Notes: generated by a model not told the origin, from the sequence alone. 64,000 bases of DNA from Rhizobium sp. WSM4643 (GCF_025152745.1 NZ_CP104040.1:4723501-4787500); one strand, 5' to 3'. Shown: positions 28,288 through 38,438, counted from the stretch's first letter. Numbers and translations are program-made.

Positions 28288-28646
28288 CACAGATGCAGAT
28301 GGTAGAGCTTACTGACGATCGTCCAGCGGCCGTCGATCTTCAGCAGCGAGAGATAATCGGTAAAGCGCATGCCGGCGAAATCGTCGGTGACCTTGACGCT
28401 CGCCGCATCGCCTTCGACATCGACGCTCTGGATGTCCATGTAGGGCTGCGTGCCGGGCGGCGCCGGCTCCTCCTGCAGGATCGCGGCGATGAATTCGTCC
28501 CGCGTCAGCCATTCGACCGCATTTTCGTAATGGCCGATGATCGAGCTTTTCGGATGAAAGGCCTTTTTCAAGGCTGCCTCATTTGCGAAGGCCATGCCTT
28601 CGACATAGAGATGAACCGTCTGTTCGACTGCCTGCCTGTCCGACAT
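28287..28646 (-). CDS. NTF2-like (putative lumazine-binding type) protein
   Basis: 119 residues: AVEQTVHLYVEGMAFANEAA, the strand HPKSSIIGHYENAVEWLTRD and a C-terminal LSLLKIDGRWTIVSKLYHLH are typical of the PF12893/SnoaL-like NTF2 fold. These small alpha+beta barrels bind or isomerise small molecules; no catalytic set can be named. Convergent with pheT. Confidence 0.85.
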   Translation of the reverse strand: MSDRQAVEQTVHLYVEGMAFANEAALKKAFHPKSSIIGHYENAVEWLTRDEFIAAILQEEPAPPGTQPYMDIQSVDVEGDAASVKVTDDFAGMRFTDYLSLLKIDGRWTIVSKLYHLHL

Positions 28647-28700
28647 ATTTTCATCCCGTTCTCAGAGATGGCGTTAAATAGTTTCGCCAGCCCCGAAGGC

Positions 28701-28733
28701 AAGCCCGGCTGGTTGCGCCGACCGGGCTTTTTC
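28701..28733. terminator. Stem-loop with T-tract between the NTF2-like and aldo/keto reductase genes
   Basis: AAGCCCGG (28701-28708) pairs with CCGGGCTT (28722-28729), followed on the plus strand by TTTTTC. It lies next to the stop of the minus-strand aldo/keto reductase, but the T-tract is on the plus-strand side, so the direction in which it works is unclear. Confidence 0.5.
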
Positions 28734-28737
28734 GGGT

Positions 28738-29879
<1,142 letters not shown>

Positions 29880-29967
29880 CTGGTTGCGGTACGGGCAGAC
29901 CATATCGCTGCCGCATCAATCAGAAAATACATGCAGTTTCTAACAGGTTGTTCTATCATTTCGATCA

Positions 29968-30876
29968 ATGAACAGAACACAGCTCTCGCAACTCGCCGTT
30001 CTCGCCGCCGTTTCGGAGCATCGCAGCTTCCGGGCCGCGGCGAAGGAACTCCTCGTCGCGCCCTCGGCGATCAGCCATGCGATATCGAGCCTCGAGGAAA
30101 GCCTGGGGGTGCGGCTTCTGGCGCGCACCACCCGCAGCGTCGCGCCTACGGAAGAGGGCCGGCTGCTGCTTGAAAGACTTCGTCCCGCGCTCGATGAGAT
30201 CGACATTGCCTTGGAGGCCGTCCGAGATACGCGCGCCAAACCGGCTGGAAATCTGCGTATCACCGCGCCGCGCTTCGCCTCCGATCTGCTGCTCGCTCCG
30301 CGGCTCGGCGACTTTCTCAACCTCTATCCCGATATCACCCTGGAGATTGCCAATGAGGATGGCTTCACCGATATCGTCAAGGAGGGCTTCGATGCCGGCA
30401 TCCGGCTGGAGGAGAGCCTGGAGGCTGATATGATCGCGGTCAGGGTCTCGCCCGATCTGACGACGGTGATCGCCGCTTCGCCCGAATATTTCGAGCACCA
30501 TCCGAAGCCGGAGCATCCGCGCGAGCTCGTCCGTCATCGCTGCATCAAGCGGCGCTTCACCAACGGCTCGATCTATCGCTGGGAATTCGAAAAGGATGGG
30601 CAGGAACTCGTCGTTTCGGTCGATGGGCCGCTTGTTGTCAGCGAGGATCGGCTGGCCCTGCTTGCGGCGCTGAACGGCGCCGGCCTCGCCTATCTCTTCG
30701 ACATGCGGGTCAATGCCGAACTGGCGAGCGGCAAGCTTGTGCGGGTGCTGGAGGATTGGTGCGCGCCCTATGCCGGGCCTTTTCTCTATTATCCCACCCG
30801 GCGGCAGATGCGCCCGGCGCTGCGCGCCTTCATCGATTTCTTCAGATACAGTGGGCAGGATACGGGCGGCCGGTAA
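29968..30876 (+). CDS. LysR-family transcriptional regulator
   Basis: 302 residues: N-terminal winged HTH (SFRAAAKELLVAPSAISHAI, then GVRLLARTTRSVAPTEEG), substrate-binding domain from about residue 90. The RTTRSV signature and C-terminal GPFLYYPTRRQMRPALRAF place it in the CrgA-like subgroup with the LysR genes at 51238 and 53491. Divergent from the aldo/keto reductase, its likely target. Confidence 0.95.
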   Translation: MNRTQLSQLAVLAAVSEHRSFRAAAKELLVAPSAISHAISSLEESLGVRLLARTTRSVAPTEEGRLLLERLRPALDEIDIALEAVRDTRAKPAGNLRITAPRFASDLLLAPRLGDFLNLYPDITLEIANEDGFTDIVKEGFDAGIRLEESLEADMIAVRVSPDLTTVIAASPEYFEHHPKPEHPRELVRHRCIKRRFTNGSIYRWEFEKDGQELVVSVDGPLVVSEDRLALLAALNGAGLAYLFDMRVNAELASGKLVRVLEDWCAPYAGPFLYYPTRRQMRPALRAFIDFFRYSGQDTGGR

Positions 30877-30881
30877 GGATT

Positions 30882-30984
30882 ACAGCGCCGCGCGTCCTTT
30901 CAGACGCGCAAAGGACGCTGTAGCACTTTAAATCTGCGCATCGTGCTTTCCGAAAATCGATACCGACTTTTCGGGCCGATGCGC
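30882..30984. repeat. Mosaic element, copy A (two modules)
   Basis: Module 1 (30882-30921): ACAGCG...CGCTGT enclosing GCGCGTC/GACGCGC. Module 2 (30936-30984): GCGCAT...ATGCGC enclosing CCGAAAA/TTTTCGG. Lies between the convergent LysR and ferritin-like genes. Module 1 is nearly identical to copies B and C. Confidence 0.85.
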
Positions 30985-31024
30985 TGGAACCGGGCCGCCC
31001 GTTCTTATTAGGGCGCCGTTTCCA

Positions 31025-31522
31025 TCAGGCAGCCTTTGCCTTCTGGTTTGCCGCCGTGGTGGCGAGCTGGGAGAGGGTCTTGTCGGTGGCCGTTTCCTGT
31101 TGCAGCGTCTGGTCGAGCAGGCCGACGACCTCCTTGAGACCGAGCGTCGCGGCCCAGGTCTTCAGGGTGCCGTAACGGGCGATTTCGTAATGCTCGACGG
31201 CCTGGGCAGCCGAAATCAGGCCGGCATCGAGGGCCGCCGTGCCCTTGAATTCCTCCATGATGTCCTCGCCCTCGGCGATGATGCCCTGGATCGCCTCGCA
31301 GGTCTTGCCCTGGGCGCGTTTATCGATCAGTTCGAAAACCTGCTGCAGGCGCTCGACCTGGCCTTCGGTTTCCTCACGGTGTTTTTCGAAGCCCTTCTTC
31401 AGTTCGGAGGATTGGGCGGCCCGCGCCATCTTCGGCAGGGCGCGCAATATCTGCCGTTCGGCAAAGTAGATGTCCTTCAGCGTGTCATAGAAGAGATCTT
31501 CCAGCGTCTTTTCCTTGGCCAT
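31025..31522 (-). CDS. Ferritin-like YciE/YciF (DUF892) stress protein
   Basis: 165 residues: EDLFYDTLKDIYFAERQIL, FEKHREETEGQVERLQQVF and AVEHYEIARYGTLKTWA carry the conserved Glu/His positions of the DUF892 four-helix fold. Members accumulate in general stress and desiccation responses. A candidate EcfG (RpoE2-type) promoter lies at 31573-31597, about 50 bases upstream. Monocistronic. Confidence 0.93.
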   Translation of the reverse strand: MAKEKTLEDLFYDTLKDIYFAERQILRALPKMARAAQSSELKKGFEKHREETEGQVERLQQVFELIDKRAQGKTCEAIQGIIAEGEDIMEEFKGTAALDAGLISAAQAVEHYEIARYGTLKTWAATLGLKEVVGLLDQTLQQETATDKTLSQLATTAANQKAKAA

Positions 31523-31572
31523 TTTCTCGATCCTTGTTCTGGGGAAAACCGCGAACGCGGCGACACATTAAG

Positions 31573-31597
31573 AAGAGAAGATCGCGTTAATTGTTCC
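31573..31597 (-). promoter_or_regulatory. Candidate EcfG general-stress promoter
   Basis: On the minus strand GGAAC is followed after 16 bases by TCTT, close to the alphaproteobacterial EcfG consensus GGAAC-N16/17-CGTT (the final TT conserved, the CG not). Position and the stress nature of the downstream gene support it; the imperfect -10 keeps confidence moderate. Confidence 0.45.
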
Positions 31598-31669
31598 CGA
31601 TCGATTTCGGGTGGACTGGAAATCGGTGCCGGGCGATGATTCCTGCCGTCGATGAGGGAGGGTAAAGTC

Positions 31670-32320
31670 ATGCGAAAGCCGAATTCGATGAAGGGTCTGG
31701 AGGATCTTGGCCGTGTGCGGCTGTCGCAAAACTTCTTCCTCCGCGATTTCCTGCATTCCGAAATCGCCGATTTCTACCGCATTCCCAATATCCCCGAAGA
31801 TCCCGATCTGGCGATCGAGGCGGGCAAGAGGCTCTGCGAGGAATTGCTGGAGCCGCTGGAGGCAACGTTCGGGCGCCTGCATATCCGATCCGGCTATCGT
31901 TCGCCCGCGGTCAACAGGTTCGGCAACGAGAACAATCTGAACTGTTCGACCAATGCGTCTACATCAGCGCATCACATCTGGGATATGAGGGACTTCGACG
32001 GCTGCATGGGTGCTGCCGTCTGCATTGCCGTGCCGTGGATGGTCGACCATTACCACGATGAAAGCGACTGGCAGCGGCTCGCCTGGTGGATTCACGACCA
32101 CCTGCCTTATGCCTCGCTCTGCTTCTTTCCCAAGCTCTGGGCCTTCAATATCCAGTGGCACGAACGGCCGAAGCGGGTGATCCAGAGTTATGTCAGCCCG
32201 CGCGGCATCCTGACTAAACCCGGCATGGCCAATTGGGCAGGCGATCATTCCGAGTGGTATGCTGGTTTTCCATTGTTTTCAGCGCCGCGCGTCTTCTCAG
32301 ACGCGCAAAGGACGCTGTAA
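31670..32320 (+). CDS. Peptidase M15-like (D-Ala-D-Ala carboxypeptidase fold) protein with repeat-encoded C terminus
   Basis: 216 residues from ATG 31670 (GGGAGGG SD); an in-frame ATG at 31652 would leave that SD inside the gene. The region LHIRSGYRSPAVNRF followed by SAHHIWDMRDFDGC resembles the M15A zinc carboxypeptidase core (SGYRS...SxHxxG.AxD), though spacing differs and the third zinc ligand is not certain. The last twelve residues (SAPRVFSDAQRT and a final Leu) and the stop codon are encoded by mosaic repeat copy B. Function unproven. Confidence 0.75.
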   Translation: MRKPNSMKGLEDLGRVRLSQNFFLRDFLHSEIADFYRIPNIPEDPDLAIEAGKRLCEELLEPLEATFGRLHIRSGYRSPAVNRFGNENNLNCSTNASTSAHHIWDMRDFDGCMGAAVCIAVPWMVDHYHDESDWQRLAWWIHDHLPYASLCFFPKLWAFNIQWHERPKRVIQSYVSPRGILTKPGMANWAGDHSEWYAGFPLFSAPRVFSDAQRTL

Positions 32321-32380
32321 CACTTTAAATGCTGCATAATTTAATCCTTAAATCGATTTCCGATTTAAGAAATTATGCAG
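32280..32380. repeat. Mosaic element, copy B (two modules)
   Basis: Module 1 (32280-32318) matches copy A module 1 closely. Module 2 has perfect arms CTGCATAATTT (32332-32342) and AAATTATGCAG (32370-32380) enclosing CTTAAATCG/CGATTTAAG. It supplies the 3' end of the M15-like gene on the plus strand and the stop codon of the GNAT gene on the minus strand. Confidence 0.88.
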
Positions 32381-32822
32381 TGAACCTGATGCGATAGCGG
32401 ATATGGCCGTCGCTCTCGACATAGCTGTCGTAGAGCGCACGCGCGGTTCTGTTCTGCTCGCTGGTATGCCAGTAGAGCCGCGACCAGCCCTTGGCTTTGC
32501 AGGTCGAAACGAGATCGTCCATCAGTGCCCGCCCGACGCCCTTGCCGCGCGCATCGGCATCGACGAACAGGTCTTCGAGATAGCAATCCCTGCCACGGAT
32601 CCACGTGCCCTCATGCGTGAGATAGAGTGCAAAACCCATGATCCTGCCATCGACCTCGGCGACGCACATCGCAATCGCCGACGCCGGATCGAAGACACGG
32701 CGCCATGTCTGATCGGTGATATCGGCATCGACCGTGACTTCGTAAAAGGCGAGGTAGGCGGCCCAAAGCTCGCGCCAGCGGGCTTCATCCTCGGGGCGGG
32801 CATCGCGTATCGTCACGGTCAT
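32373..32822 (-). CDS. GNAT family N-acetyltransferase
   Basis: 149 residues from ATG 32822. Motif A is LFVDADARGKGVGRALMDDL, followed by WHTSEQNRTARALYDSY typical of motif B. The start overlaps the preceding aldo/keto reductase operon closely (13 bases after its stop), so they are co-transcribed. Its TAA stop lies inside a palindromic repeat. Substrate unknown. Confidence 0.92.
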   Translation of the reverse strand: MTVTIRDARPEDEARWRELWAAYLAFYEVTVDADITDQTWRRVFDPASAIAMCVAEVDGRIMGFALYLTHEGTWIRGRDCYLEDLFVDADARGKGVGRALMDDLVSTCKAKGWSRLYWHTSEQNRTARALYDSYVESDGHIRYRIRFTA

Positions 32823-32835
32823 GGCATCTCTTTCT

Positions 32836-33783
32836 TCAGGCGCCGGCTTCGTCGAGTAGCGCCATCGCGTCATCGGAAAGCGCAAGTGTCGCCGATTTCG
32901 CCAGGCTTTCAAGCTGCGAAAGGCTGGTTGCACTGGCAATCGGCGCCGTCACGCCCTTCTTGCGCAGCAGCCAGGCGAGTGAAATTTCCGCGGGCGCTGC
33001 ACCGGTCTCGGCCGAAACCTTGTCGAGGGCGGCCAGAATGCGCAGGCCTTTATCATCGAGATATTTCGAAACCCGGCCCTCGCGTGCGCGGCCTTCCGTG
33101 TCGGCCTTGCTGCGGTATTTGCCGGTGAGGAAGCCGGCGGCAAGGCTGAAATAGGTGATGACGCCGATGTCTTCTTCGACGCAGAGATCGGCAAGCGGCC
33201 CCTCGAAGCTCGAGCGCTCGTAGAGATTATATTCCGGCTGCAGCACATCGTAACGCGGCAGGCCGGCCCTCTCGGCAGCGTCGAAGGAAGCCTGAAGCAG
33301 TGTCTCATCATAGTTCGAGCAGCCGATGGCGCGGATCTTTCCCTGCTGCTTCAGCTTGGCAAAGGCCCCGAGCGTTTCCTCATGCGGCGTATCTTCATCC
33401 GGCCAGTGCGAGAGATAGAGGTCGATATAATCCGTCTGCAGCCGGCGCAGCGAATCCTCGACCGCCTTCAGGATATAGGCCTCCTTCAGCGTCTTTCCCT
33501 GTCCCATGTCGGAGCCGACTTTGGTGACGATAACGGCCTTGTCGCGGGAGATCTTTGCCTGGCTTAGCCAGCGCCCGATGATCTCTTCGGAATCGCCGCC
33601 CTTGTTGCCCGGGACCCAGGAGGAATAGACATCGGCCGTATCGATCGTGTTCAGGCCCGCGTCGAAGAAGGCGTCGAGAATGGCGAAGGATGTTTTCTCG
33701 TCGGCCGTCCAGCCGAAGACATTGCCGCCGATGACGATCGGCGCGACCGAAAGACCTGTTTTTCCAAGCCGACGCATTTCCAT
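32836..33783 (-). CDS. Aldo/keto reductase
   Basis: 315 residues from ATG 33783 (GGAG SD). Tetrad Asp48/Tyr53 ([11 protein letters not shown]), Lys88 (VIVTKVGSD) and His in YLSHWPDED; the C-terminal [14 protein letters not shown] is the NADPH-binding loop. Longer in-frame starts reach into the divergent dehydrogenase leader and lack an SD. Likely operon with the downstream GNAT gene; divergent from a Gfo/Idh/MocA oxidoreductase. Confidence 0.93.
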   Translation of the reverse strand: MEMRRLGKTGLSVAPIVIGGNVFGWTADEKTSFAILDAFFDAGLNTIDTADVYSSWVPGNKGGDSEEIIGRWLSQAKISRDKAVIVTKVGSDMGQGKTLKEAYILKAVEDSLRRLQTDYIDLYLSHWPDEDTPHEETLGAFAKLKQQGKIRAIGCSNYDETLLQASFDAAERAGLPRYDVLQPEYNLYERSSFEGPLADLCVEEDIGVITYFSLAAGFLTGKYRSKADTEGRAREGRVSKYLDDKGLRILAALDKVSAETGAAPAEISLAWLLRKKGVTAPIASATSLSQLESLAKSATLALSDDAMALLDEAGA

Positions 33784-33961
33784 GACGCTCTCCAGAAGTG
33801 TGAAGGAATTGAAATCGCGGATACGGCAGAACGCCGCCCTGACCAACTTAGTGCGATCCGCGCATCCGGGAAACCAAACTTCTGTGATTTCAGGTCGCGC
33901 CATTGCGCCGCAGCTAGGGCCTGAATATGGTTCGCGGAAATCAGTTTGGGAGGCTTGGATC

Positions 33962-34948
33962 ATGTTGCGTTTCGGTATCATTTCAACGGCGAAGATCGGC
34001 CGCGACAATGTCGTTCCGGCGATCCAGGACGCGGAAAATTGCGTCGTCACGGCGATTGCCAGCCGCGATCTCAAGCGTGCGAAGGAGATGGCCGACCGAT
34101 TCTCGGTACCGCATGCCTTCGGCTCCTATGAGGAGATGCTGGCCTCCGACCTCATCGATGCCGTCTACATTCCGCTGCCGACCTCGCAGCATATCGAATG
34201 GTCGATCAAGGCGGCAGATGCCGGCAAGCACGTGCTCTGCGAAAAGCCGTTGGCGCTGAAGGCAGACGATATCGACGATCTGATCGCCGCCCGCGACCGC
34301 AACCGGGTGGTGGTCAGCGAAGCCTATATGATCACCTATTCCCCGGTCTGGCAGAAGGTGCGCTCGCTGATCGACGAGGGCGCCATCGGTTCGCTCCGGC
34401 ATGTGCAGGGCGCCTTCACCTATTTCAACCGCGACCCCGCCAACATGCGCAACGTCCCCGAGCTTGGCGGCGGCGGCCTTCCCGATATCGGCGTCTATCC
34501 CGTCATGGGCACGCGTTTTTCCACCGGCAAGGAGCCGCTCTGGATCCAGGCGATCACCGAGCGCGACGCGGATTTCGGCACGGATATCTATTCGAGCGTC
34601 AAGGCCGATTTCGGCGATTTCGAGCTGAGTTTCTATATCTCGACGCAGATGGCCAACCGCCAGGTCATGGTTTTTCACGGCACCGAAGGTTACATCGAGG
34701 TCAAGTCGCCGTTCAACGCCAATCGCTGGGGACCTGAGGAGATCGAGCTTGCCGACCGCAGCCACACTCAATCGCGCATCTTCCGCTTCCAGGACAGCCG
34801 CCAGTACAAGCGGCAGGTCGAGGCTTTTGCCCGAGCGGTGAAGAACGGCAAGGAAGAGATCGTCACGCTAGAAAATTCGAAGCTGAACCAAAAGGTGATC
34901 GATGCGATCTACCGGGCCAGCGAGAAGGACGGCTGGGAAGCAGTCTAG
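33962..34948 (+). CDS. Gfo/Idh/MocA family oxidoreductase
   Basis: 328 residues. N-terminal Rossmann domain ([18 protein letters not shown]; the dinucleotide loop is S-T-A-K-I-G), the conserved CEKPLAL at about 93-99 with catalytic Lys, and a C-terminal alpha/beta domain with [12 protein letters not shown]. Such enzymes oxidise or reduce sugars and inositols with NAD(P). Its TAG stop overlaps mosaic repeat copy C. Divergent from an aldo/keto reductase, suggesting a small sugar-metabolism pair. Confidence 0.93.
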   Translation: MLRFGIISTAKIGRDNVVPAIQDAENCVVTAIASRDLKRAKEMADRFSVPHAFGSYEEMLASDLIDAVYIPLPTSQHIEWSIKAADAGKHVLCEKPLALKADDIDDLIAARDRNRVVVSEAYMITYSPVWQKVRSLIDEGAIGSLRHVQGAFTYFNRDPANMRNVPELGGGGLPDIGVYPVMGTRFSTGKEPLWIQAITERDADFGTDIYSSVKADFGDFELSFYISTQMANRQVMVFHGTEGYIEVKSPFNANRWGPEEIELADRSHTQSRIFRFQDSRQYKRQVEAFARAVKNGKEEIVTLENSKLNQKVIDAIYRASEKDGWEAV

Positions 34949-35045
34949 CGCATAACCCCGAAAATCGGAATCGATTTTCGGGGTTATGCGCCACTTCAGA
35001 GGATTAGAGCGTCCTTAGCGCGTCCTATTGGACGCGCGGCGCTCT
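34948..35045. repeat. Mosaic element, copy C (inverted orientation)
   Basis: Module 2 has perfect 20-bp arms (34948-34967 and 34972-34991) around a 4-base loop; module 1 (35006-35045) is AGAGCG...CGCTCT enclosing GCGCGTCC/GGACGCGC and is the inverted equivalent of copies A and B. Lies between convergent genes and could act as a bidirectional transcript-end structure. Confidence 0.88.
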
Positions 35046-35047
35046 AC

Positions 35048-35425
35048 TCACTCGGCGCGGAAGACGAAGCGCGAATAGCCGAAGAAGCTGAAGATCATCG
35101 AGGCGACGCTGGCGATCACCATGGCCGCCAGCGGCTGAAGCGCCGGCAGCGACAGCAGAAGCGCGGAATAGAGCCCGTAATTGACGAGCGCCGCCGTCAC
35201 TCCGACCGAGCCGTAGCGGAAACCTTCGGCGGCAAGCGAACGGCCGGTACGATCGAAGGTGAAGCTCCGATTGAAAGCCCAGGTCGCCGCCATGGCGAAG
35301 GCGATTGCGATGAGCCGCGCCAGAAACGGCCCGAGCGGCGTCAGATGGAGCAGCGCCGACAGGATGCCGGCGTCGACGAGGAAGCCGATGCCGCCGGCAA
35401 TGGCGAAGCGGATGAGCTTTCTCAT
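35048..35425 (-). CDS. GtrA-family membrane protein
   Basis: 125 residues, four TM segments: FAIAGGIGFLVDAGIL, IAIAFAMAATWAFNRSFTF, YGSVGVTAALVNYGLYS and MIFSFFGYSRFVF all match GtrA signatures. GtrA proteins are proposed flippases of undecaprenyl-phosphate-linked sugars. Its ATG overlaps the end of the upstream glycosyltransferase gene by four bases (ATGA), so they act together. Confidence 0.95.
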   Translation of the reverse strand: MRKLIRFAIAGGIGFLVDAGILSALLHLTPLGPFLARLIAIAFAMAATWAFNRSFTFDRTGRSLAAEGFRYGSVGVTAALVNYGLYSALLLSLPALQPLAAMVIASVASMIFSFFGYSRFVFRAE

Positions 35426-36429
35426 GCCGCATCCGCCTTGCCGGGACGCGCGCGCGATACCGGGCCTGCGTCGCTGAGCGGTGCCTTCAACGCGCTCGGC
35501 CTTTCCAGGCCCATATAATGGATACGGAGTTGTTCGGCGCGGGCGCGTGCGACGGAGTCCAGGATGACGCCGGCGGTGAACAGCATGAAGGAGATCATCA
35601 TCAGCGCCGTCGACAGCACCCAGGTCGGCATGCGGCTGACGAGTCCCGTTTCGAAATATTCCGCCAGCACCGGCGCCATGAAGCCGAGGCTCGCCAGCAT
35701 GAAGGTGGCGCTGATCGCGCTGAAGAAGGCGAAAGGCCGGGTTTCCTTCATCAGCATCGCGAACATCCAGAGGATCTTGGCGCCGTCGCGGAATGTCGAA
35801 AGCTTGGAATGCGATCCTTCCGGTCGGCGGCCGTAGTCGAGCTCCAGCTCGCTGACCGGCAGCTTCAGCCGCGAGGCATGCACAGACATCTCGGTTTCGA
35901 TCTCGAAGCCGCCCGATACCGCCGGGAAGCTCTTGACGAAGCGGCGCGAAAACGCGCGGTAGCCGGAAAAGATATCGGTGAAATCGGGGCCGAAGATCAT
36001 CCGGTAAAGCAGGTTGAAAAGCCGGTTGCCGAGCGCATGGCCCTGACGGCCGGCATCGGCGTGCACACCGCGCCTGGTGCCAACCACCATGTCGGCGCGC
36101 TCGGTCAGCAGCGTGCGCACCAGTTCCTCGGCATCACCAGGCGCGTAGGTGCCGTCGCCGTCGGCGATGATGTAGATGTCGGCGTCGATATCGGCGAACA
36201 TCCGGCGCACGACATGGCCCTTGCCCTGACGCCGCTCGCGCACGACATGCGCGCCGGCAAGCATTGCCTGCAGCGCGGTGCCGTCGGTGGAATTATTGTC
36301 GTAGACATGGATCGCAGCATCGGGCAGCGTCGCCCGAAAACCCTGAACGACAGCGCCGATCGTCGCCGCTTCATTATAGCAGGGAAGCAGAACGGCAATA
36401 TTCCAATTGTCGGTGCGCGATCGGGCCAT
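35422..36429 (-). CDS. Family 2 glycosyltransferase with C-terminal TM helices (GtrB/DPM1-like)
   Basis: 335 residues: IAVLLPCYNEAATIGAVV, YDNNSTDGT, the DxD-like IIADGDGTY and DFTDIFSGYRAFSRRF are the polyprenyl-phosphate glycosyltransferase motifs. Two C-terminal TM segments (about 235-300) anchor it. It probably loads a sugar onto undecaprenyl phosphate for GtrA to flip. Divergent from a large GT-C-like membrane protein that could use the lipid-linked sugar. Confidence 0.94.
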   Translation of the reverse strand: MARSRTDNWNIAVLLPCYNEAATIGAVVQGFRATLPDAAIHVYDNNSTDGTALQAMLAGAHVVRERRQGKGHVVRRMFADIDADIYIIADGDGTYAPGDAEELVRTLLTERADMVVGTRRGVHADAGRQGHALGNRLFNLLYRMIFGPDFTDIFSGYRAFSRRFVKSFPAVSGGFEIETEMSVHASRLKLPVSELELDYGRRPEGSHSKLSTFRDGAKILWMFAMLMKETRPFAFFSAISATFMLASLGFMAPVLAEYFETGLVSRMPTWVLSTALMMISFMLFTAGVILDSVARARAEQLRIHYMGLERPSALKAPLSDAGPVSRARPGKADAA

Positions 36430-36590
36430 GACTCTACTCGTTACACTTGAAAGCCGCGCTCAGCCTAAATCATGCGCCGTTAATAAGACCCTATGACGCA
36501 GGCAAAATCAGCGGCTGCCACAAACGGCTTTACACTTTCTTGATCGGCGGCGGCTAAGCTTCGCCATCCGGAAACGAACCGCTAACCACG

Positions 36591-38438
36591 ATGAACGCTG
36601 TGCAGCCGATCTCCCAAGCATCATCCGCAATCGACGCCTCTCGGGTCGGGCTACGCGACCTGCTGACGCGTCTCTGGCCTGTTGTCATCGCCTATAGCGT
36701 CATCCTTGCCGCCGCCATCCTCATCACCAAGCTTTGCGGTGCCACCGATTACGTCGGCCCCGACAATGACGACGGAATGCGTCTCGTCGAAGTTCGCGAT
36801 TTTCTGACCGGGCAGGGCTGGTTCGACCTGATGCAATACCGTCTCGGCCTCGACGGCGGCACGCTGATGCACTGGTCACGGCTGATCGATCTGCCGATTG
36901 CCTCGCTAATCTGGTTCTTCAGCCTGTTTGTACCGCATGAGACGGCAGAGGCGCTGGCGCTCGGCGTCTGGCCGGTATCGCTCATCCTGCCCGCCATGCT
37001 CGCCATGGCGGTTGCCGGTCGGCGCATCGGCGGCGTTGCCGCCATGCACATCAGTCTCGGCTTGACCGGTCTTGCGATCTACACCGGAAACCGTTTCGCG
37101 CCGGGCGCCATCGATCATCACAACGCGCAGCTGGCGTTGGTCGCGACGATGATCGCGATGCTGCTGGATCCCGAGCGTCGCGCCTGGAGCTATGTGGTCG
37201 CCGGCATCGCGGCAGCCATCGCCATCGCCATCGGCGCCGAGACGACCCCCTTCGTCGCCGCCGTCTGCCTGACCATCGCCCTGCTCTGGGCATGGGAGGG
37301 CGAAGATTTTGCTGCCGCCGCCAAGGCCTTCGGGCTGGCGCTGGCGATTGCGATCAGCATTCTCTTCTTCGCAACGGTGCCGCCTCGGCTTTATTCGGTG
37401 GTCACCTGCGACAATCTCTCGCTCGGCTACTACAGCCTGGCGGCGATCGGCGGCGGGTTGCTGTTGTTTTCGGCGGTTTTCGCGAGCCGCCTGCGCCGGC
37501 CCTTGCGCTTTGCCGCACTCGCCGTCGTCGGCGCCGGTGTTCTCGGTTCGGCGATCGTGATCGCACCGCAGTGCCTGAGCGATCCGCTGGCCGGTCTCGA
37601 TCCGATGTTGGTCGAACTCTGGCTGAGGAATGTTTCGGAAGCGCAGTCGGTTTTCGTTCTCGGGCGCACTGATCCCTTCTCGATCGGTGGCTTCTATGCG
37701 GCCGGCTTGTTCGGCATCGCCGTCTGCATCTTCCGCGTCATCAAGCGTGACCGCGTGCAGATTCACCTGATCCTGCTCTTCCTGCTGATGACGAGCTGGG
37801 CAATCGCGCTGGTCCAGGTGCGCGGTTCCACCTTCTCGAATCTGATCTCCATCCTGCCGCTTGCCCTGTTGATTATAGATGTGCGCCGCATTTCCAACGG
37901 CGACAGCGAGAATGTCGCAGCCGCCTTCGTCTACATCGTGACCGTGCTCGCAAGCGTTCCGGCTGCCTGGGCCGTCGGTGGCGGGCTTATCTCGTTGCAG
38001 ATCGAGAATGCTGCGCAGAAGAAGGCGGCGAAGCCGGCAAAGGAAATTTCCTGCACATCGCAAGCGGCGCTGGCGCCGCTCGCCGGGCTGCCGGCCGGAC
38101 TGATCTCCGCTCCGTCGGAAATGGGCGTGTCGATCCTGCGCTTCACGCAGAACCGGGTTCTCTCCGCGCCCTATCATCGCAATCAGGGCGGCATGCTGAC
38201 GGAACTGCATATCGGCATGGCGGAGCCGCAGGAGGCGGAAGCCTTCCTGAAGGGGACCGGGGTGACGGTGCTGGCCTTCTGCCCCGGCGACCTGCAGACG
38301 CGTGAGATCGCCAAGCTGAAGCCGGACGGGCTCTATGCTGAGCTCGGCAAGGGGAATATTCCGCCCTATCTGAAACCGCTTCCGAAGGCGGCGGACGTGG
38401 GCGTGCAGTTCTTTCGCTATCGGCCGGCGACGAACTGA
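36591..38438 (+). CDS. Large polytopic membrane protein, candidate GT-C glycosyltransferase
   Basis: 615 residues with about a dozen TM helices and a soluble C-terminal domain (about 480-615). After TM1 the first periplasmic loop carries DYVGPDNDDGMRLVEVRDFL with an acidic cluster, then HWSRLIDLPIASLIW, reminiscent of GT-C enzymes and STT3/PglB-like loops. I do not recognise a named family. Divergent from the GtrA/GT2 pair across 161 bases; together they would make the three parts of a Gtr-type glycosylation system. Confidence 0.75.
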   Translation: MNAVQPISQASSAIDASRVGLRDLLTRLWPVVIAYSVILAAAILITKLCGATDYVGPDNDDGMRLVEVRDFLTGQGWFDLMQYRLGLDGGTLMHWSRLIDLPIASLIWFFSLFVPHETAEALALGVWPVSLILPAMLAMAVAGRRIGGVAAMHISLGLTGLAIYTGNRFAPGAIDHHNAQLALVATMIAMLLDPERRAWSYVVAGIAAAIAIAIGAETTPFVAAVCLTIALLWAWEGEDFAAAAKAFGLALAIAISILFFATVPPRLYSVVTCDNLSLGYYSLAAIGGGLLLFSAVFASRLRRPLRFAALAVVGAGVLGSAIVIAPQCLSDPLAGLDPMLVELWLRNVSEAQSVFVLGRTDPFSIGGFYAAGLFGIAVCIFRVIKRDRVQIHLILLFLLMTSWAIALVQVRGSTFSNLISILPLALLIIDVRRISNGDSENVAAAFVYIVTVLASVPAAWAVGGGLISLQIENAAQKKAAKPAKEISCTSQAALAPLAGLPAGLISAPSEMGVSILRFTQNRVLSAPYHRNQGGMLTELHIGMAEPQEAEAFLKGTGVTVLAFCPGDLQTREIAKLKPDGLYAELGKGNIPPYLKPLPKAADVGVQFFRYRPATN

